Position numbers and translations under genes: made by a program. The notes below the pieces were generated by a model. That model did not search any database. It had not been told where the DNA came from and saw nothing but the letters and a program-made list of their open reading frames with translations. From Pseudomonas sp. GM41(2012) (lineage in GTDB: Bacteria > Pseudomonadota > Gammaproteobacteria > Pseudomonadales > Pseudomonadaceae): a stretch of DNA of 64,000 nucleotides. Positions 60,749 through 64,000 of this stretch are shown here, piece by piece. Positions within the stretch are counted from its first letter, which is position 1; every line of letters starts with the position of its first letter. Location of the stretch: contig NZ_AKJN02000007.1 in the NCBI RefSeq assembly GCF_000282315.2, positions 682,001 to 746,000 of the forward strand, in the 5' to 3' direction.

Positions 60749-62311
60749 TCAAAGATGGATGACAGCCAGGTCCAGCCGGCCGTAATCCCCTTCGCTATGT
60801 TCACCTCTGGGCGGAACATGATGGGTTTTCATCACCTGGTCGCCTTGCAGGGTTTCCAGATGAATATCGAAGCCCCAGAGGCGGTGCAGGTGTTTGAGCA
60901 CTTCCTCGGTGGACTCGCCCAGCGGTTTGCGGTCGTGTTGCTGGTGACGCAAGGTCAGCGAGCGGTCACCACGCCGGTCGATGCTGTAAATCTGCACGTT
61001 GGGTTCACGATTGCCGAGGTTGTACTGCGCCGCCAGGGTTTCACGGATGATGCGGTAGCCACCTTCGTCATGAATGGCCGGGACCAGCAGATCCTCCTTC
61101 TGGTCGTCATCAAGAATGCTGAACAATTTCAGGTCACGAATCACCTGGGGTGACAGGTATTGCAGGATGAAGCTTTCATCCTTGAAGCTGCTCATGGCGA
61201 ACTTGATACTCGACAGCCAGTCGGTGCCGGCAATCTCAGGGAACCAGCGATAGTCCTCTTCGGTAGGGTGTTCACACATGCGGCGAATGTCCCGGTACAT
61301 GGCAAAACCCAGGGTGTAGGGGTTGATGCCGTTGTAGTAGGGGCTGTCGAAGCCAGGTTGGTAGACCACGCTGGTGTGCGACGTCAAAAACTCCATCATG
61401 AAGCCGTCGGTCACCAGGCCTTCGTCATACAGGTCGTTCATCAGGGTGTAATGCCAGAACGTGGCCCACCCCTCGTTCATCACCTGAGTCTGACGTTGCG
61501 GGTAGAAATACTGAGCGATCTTGCGCACGATCCGCACGATTTCCCGCTGCCATGGCTCCAGCAGTGGTGCGTGTTTTTCGATGAAGTAGAGGATGTTTTC
61601 CTGAGGTTCGGCGGGGAAGCGCGCGTTGTCCTTGTCGCTGTACTTGTCCGCACCTTTTGGAATGGTCCGCCACAGATCGTTGATCTGTTTCTGCAAATGC
61701 TCTTCACGGTCCTTTTGCCGACGACGTTCTTCTTCGGCGGAAATCGGATATGGGCGTTTGTAGCGATCGACCCCATAGTTCATCAGGGCGTGGCAGGAAT
61801 CCAGCAGGTCCTCGACCGCGTCGATACCGTGGCGCTCTTCGCACTGCATGATGTATTGCTTGGCGAAGACCAGGTAATCGATGATCGAACTGGCGTCAGT
61901 CCAGGTGCGGAACAGGTAGTTGCCTTTGAAAAAGCTGTTATGCCCGTAGCAGGCATGGGCGACGACCAAAGCCTGCATGCAGATGGTGTTTTCTTCCATC
62001 AAATAGGCGATGCATGGGTCCGAGTTGATCACGATTTCGTACGCCAGCCCCATCTGGCCACGACTGTAGGATTTCTCGGTGCTGAGGAAGTGTTTGCCGT
62101 AGGACCAATGGTGATAGCCCAGCGGCATGCCGACGGAGGCGTAGGCGTCCATCATCTGCTCGGCGGTGATCACTTCGATCTGGTTGGGGTAAGTATCGAG
62201 CGCGTAGCGAGCCGCCAGACGACTGATTTCTTTGTCGTAGGCCTGAATCAGCTCGAACGTCCATTCGGAGCCGGTGGAAATGGGTTGGCGCTTCTGCTCT
62301 TTGGCGGTCAT
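60749..62311 (-). CDS. SpoVR-family protein
   Basis: A 520-residue cytosolic protein of the SpoVR family, widespread in Gram-negatives despite the sporulation name. Conserved stretches are HHWSYGKHFLSTEKSY, ACYGHNSFFKGNYLF, RQTQVMNEGWATFWHY and YYNGINPYTLGFAMYRDI. The biochemical function is not known; in enterics it sits with the PrkA kinase and DUF444 in a stationary-phase operon. It overlaps the DUF444 stop by four bases (ATGA), so it is part of that operon. Confidence 0.95.
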   Translation of the reverse strand: MTAKEQKRQPISTGSEWTFELIQAYDKEISRLAARYALDTYPNQIEVITAEQMMDAYASVGMPLGYHHWSYGKHFLSTEKSYSRGQMGLAYEIVINSDPCIAYLMEENTICMQALVVAHACYGHNSFFKGNYLFRTWTDASSIIDYLVFAKQYIMQCEERHGIDAVEDLLDSCHALMNYGVDRYKRPYPISAEEERRRQKDREEHLQKQINDLWRTIPKGADKYSDKDNARFPAEPQENILYFIEKHAPLLEPWQREIVRIVRKIAQYFYPQRQTQVMNEGWATFWHYTLMNDLYDEGLVTDGFMMEFLTSHTSVVYQPGFDSPYYNGINPYTLGFAMYRDIRRMCEHPTEEDYRWFPEIAGTDWLSSIKFAMSSFKDESFILQYLSPQVIRDLKLFSILDDDQKEDLLVPAIHDEGGYRIIRETLAAQYNLGNREPNVQIYSIDRRGDRSLTLRHQQHDRKPLGESTEEVLKHLHRLWGFDIHLETLQGDQVMKTHHVPPRGEHSEGDYGRLDLAVIHL

Positions 62312-63579
62312 GTCACTAACCTGCGCTGGAAGAGTTCACGGAAGACCGGATAGATATCCCCGGCCGAGACCAGTTGTTGTTGGGCAAAAGTGTCAGAGAA
62401 GGCTTCGGCGATGCGTTCGTACTCGAACCAAAGGGCCTGATGTTCGCGCGGGGTGATCTCAACGTAAGTGTAGTACTGCACGAACGGCATGATCTGGTTG
62501 ATCAGAATGTCGCGGCAGATTGGTGAGTCGTCGTTCCAGTTGTCGCCGTCGGAGGCCTGGGCGGCATAGATATTCCACTCATTGCTCGGATAGCGTTCGG
62601 CCATGATCTCCTGCATCAGTTTCAAGGCGCTGGAAACGATGGTGCCGCCGGTTTCGCGAGAATAGAAAAACTCCTCTTCGTCCACTTCCCGGGCACTGGT
62701 GTGGTGGCGGATGAACACGACGTCGATCTTGTCGTAGTTACGCTTGAGGAACAGGTACAGCAGGATAAAGAAGCGCTTGGCGATGTCCTTGGTCGCTTGG
62801 GTCATGGAGCCGGACACGTCCATCAGGCAGAACATTACCGCCTTGGAACTGGGGTTGGGTTGCTTGATGAGCAGGTTGTACTTGAGGTCGAAGGTATCAA
62901 GGAACGGTACGCGATGAATGCGCGCACTGAGTTTTTCGATTTCTGCTTCGACTTTCTGAATATCGCCGAAATTGTCTGGCTCATCACGCTTGAGTCGCAG
63001 CAGTTCTTCCTTGGCTTCGCGTAATTTCGCCCGGCTGCTGCCAGACAGGGCGATTCGCCGTGCATGGGCCGAGCGCAGGGTGCGGATGATGTTGATCCGC
63101 GACGGATTGCCCTCGTTACTGATCCCGGCACGAACGGTCTTGAAGGTGTCGGTGCCGGTCAGGTTGCGCTTGACCAGGTTCGGTAGCTCAAGGTCCTCGA
63201 ACATGAATTCGAGGAATTCCTCCTGGGTGATCTGGAAGACAAACTCGTCCATCCCTTCGCCCGAGTTGCCGGCCTTGCCGGGGCCTCTGCCACCGCCACC
63301 TCCGGGCGGGCGGGCAATGTGCTCGCCGCTGGTGAATTCCTTGTTGCCCGGGTGCACGACGGTCTGCTTGCCACCGCGACCGTGGTGAAGCACCGGCTCG
63401 TCAATGTCGCGACCGGGAATGCTGATCTGTTCGCCGTGTTCCATATCGGTAATGGAGCGCCGGCTGACCGCCTCTTCGACAGCCTTTTTGATGTGATCAC
63501 GGTAACGCCGCAGAAACCGCTGACGGTTCACCGTGCTCTTGTTCTTGCCATTGAGACGTCGGTCGATCACATAGCTCAT
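62308..63579 (-). CDS. DUF444 (YeaH/YhbH) protein with von Willebrand-like fold
   Basis: A 423-residue protein. The C-terminal half carries a vWA-like MIDAS motif in VMFCLMDVSGSMTQATKD (DxSxS). The N-terminal 120 residues are basic and glycine-rich (RPPGGGGGRGPGKAG), possibly disordered. Middle gene of prkA-DUF444-spoVR. Associated in E. coli (yeaH) with nitrogen starvation and stationary phase together with PrkA (YeaG). Translationally coupled to spoVR. Confidence 0.94.
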   Translation of the reverse strand: MSYVIDRRLNGKNKSTVNRQRFLRRYRDHIKKAVEEAVSRRSITDMEHGEQISIPGRDIDEPVLHHGRGGKQTVVHPGNKEFTSGEHIARPPGGGGGRGPGKAGNSGEGMDEFVFQITQEEFLEFMFEDLELPNLVKRNLTGTDTFKTVRAGISNEGNPSRINIIRTLRSAHARRIALSGSSRAKLREAKEELLRLKRDEPDNFGDIQKVEAEIEKLSARIHRVPFLDTFDLKYNLLIKQPNPSSKAVMFCLMDVSGSMTQATKDIAKRFFILLYLFLKRNYDKIDVVFIRHHTSAREVDEEEFFYSRETGGTIVSSALKLMQEIMAERYPSNEWNIYAAQASDGDNWNDDSPICRDILINQIMPFVQYYTYVEITPREHQALWFEYERIAEAFSDTFAQQQLVSAGDIYPVFRELFQRRLVT

Positions 63580-63709
63580 GACTGCTCCTTAGAAGCTGTC
63601 CTGAAAGGGGCGAGCGGTTATGCAGCATCGACGGTGCCAAGGGATGTTCACGCTCCCCCAAGCGCTTTTGGACGCTGATTGAACCTCGCTACCGACTTTC
63701 GAACACCTC

Positions 63710-63751
63710 CCAGAGGTCTGTGTAACAGAAAATGCGTACACAGGCCTCTGG
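63710..63751. repeat. Inverted repeat between prkA and DUF444
   Basis: Arms CCAGAGGTCTGTGTA (63710-63724) and TACACAGGCCTCTGG (63737-63751) match at 14 of 15 positions around 12 bases. No T tract follows in either direction, so it is more likely an RNA structure or operator than a simple terminator. Confidence 0.7.
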
Positions 63752-63781
63752 CTGACGACAACCGGTCTGACCGGCAGCGGG

Positions 63782-64000
63782 TTATTGTGATTTTCTGACC
63801 CGCAGGTACCACTCGGACAGCAGTCGTACCTGTTTGTCGGTGTAGCCCCGCTCGACCATCCGTGTGACGAAGTCGTTGTGCTTCTGCTGGTCCTCTTTGC
63901 TGGCCTTGGCGTTGAAGCTGATGACTGGCAGGAGGTCCTCGGTGTTGGAGAACATTTTCTTCTCGATGACCACCCGCAGTTTTTCGTAGCTGAGCCAGGT
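63782..64000 (-). CDS. prkA: PrkA serine protein kinase (C-terminal part)
   Basis: The last 72 codons of a gene that continues past the right edge. In frame to 64000 the protein reads TWLSYEKLRVVIEKKMFSN, then NTEDLLPVISFNAKASKEDQQ and ends RVRKSQ, a typical PrkA C-terminus. PrkA is a AAA+/kinase-like stress protein (E. coli YeaG). With the downstream DUF444 and spoVR genes it forms the usual three-gene unit on the minus strand, with 202 bases and an inverted repeat between it and DUF444. Confidence 0.93.
   Translation of the reverse strand, partial: TWLSYEKLRVVIEKKMFSNTEDLLPVISFNAKASKEDQQKHNDFVTRMVERGYTDKQVRLLSEWYLRVRKSQ

Overview
The window is a chromosomal segment of a GC-rich gamma-proteobacterium, almost certainly a Pseudomonas of the fluorescens/putida lineage. 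I base this on gene content and order (creD, a Fiu-type ferrichrome system, bioBFHCD, three 600-residue acyl-CoA dehydrogenases, an Rsm-type sRNA, pqqFABCDE, davBA, an RmcA-like regulator, rpoD-dnaG-rpsU, prkA-DUF444-spoVR) and on many Pseudomonas-type REP inverted pairs between genes. Gene order matches what I remember of P. putida and P. aeruginosa; no alignment was run. The window looks like core chromosome with little mobile DNA.

Layout. 1-7755: the end of creD, a glutathione S-transferase, then an iron-uptake block on the minus strand: ECF sigma factor, FecR-type anti-sigma factor, TonB-dependent receptor with a signalling domain, PepSY membrane protein and a tiny membrane protein. 7756-20534: exonuclease plus cNMP/CBS/DUF294 protein, an orphan receiver-domain protein, malate synthase G, a GcvR-like ACT protein, RarD, SrkA/RdoA kinase, PhoX phosphatase, ModE and ComF. 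20627-25201: the biotin operon bioB-F-H-C-D, with start/stop overlaps from bioF onward. 25322-33043: a 98-residue protein resembling the two ends of a flagellar rod protein, then three paralogous acyl-CoA dehydrogenases with a membrane diguanylate cyclase between the first two.

33051-33256 holds a gene no protein prediction shows: a GacA-type upstream activating palindrome, a promoter-like stretch, and a roughly 120-nt RNA with eight GGA motifs and a strong terminator. This is an RsmY-type RNA that titrates RsmA/RsmE. It is followed by a LysR regulator, a class III aminotransferase and a YqaE/Pmp3 peptide.

36155-43905: the PQQ operon on the minus strand (pqqF-A-B-C-D-E-S9 peptidase), including the 24-residue PqqA precursor and a terminator-like hairpin just after pqqA. 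43954-47125: lysine catabolism (davB, davA) and an Lrp/AsnC regulator. 47324-48147: a stand-alone M41/FtsH-like zinc-protease domain without an AAA module, next to a CAU tRNA; this is the most accessory-looking part of the window. 48163-64000: an RmcA-like GGDEF-EAL sensor, the macromolecular synthesis genes rpsU-dnaG-rpoD, tsaD, plsY, folB, folK, cca, and the stress operon prkA-DUF444-spoVR, with prkA running off the right edge.

The regulatory theme is signal integration. Rsm RNA, two c-di-GMP enzymes, a surface-signalling iron regulator and an Lrp regulator sit among metabolic operons. I found no CRISPR array, prophage, intact insertion sequence or obvious defence island. The least explained items are the M41-like protein, the mini flagellar-rod-like protein, and the DnaA-box-containing structured gap at 14443-14681.
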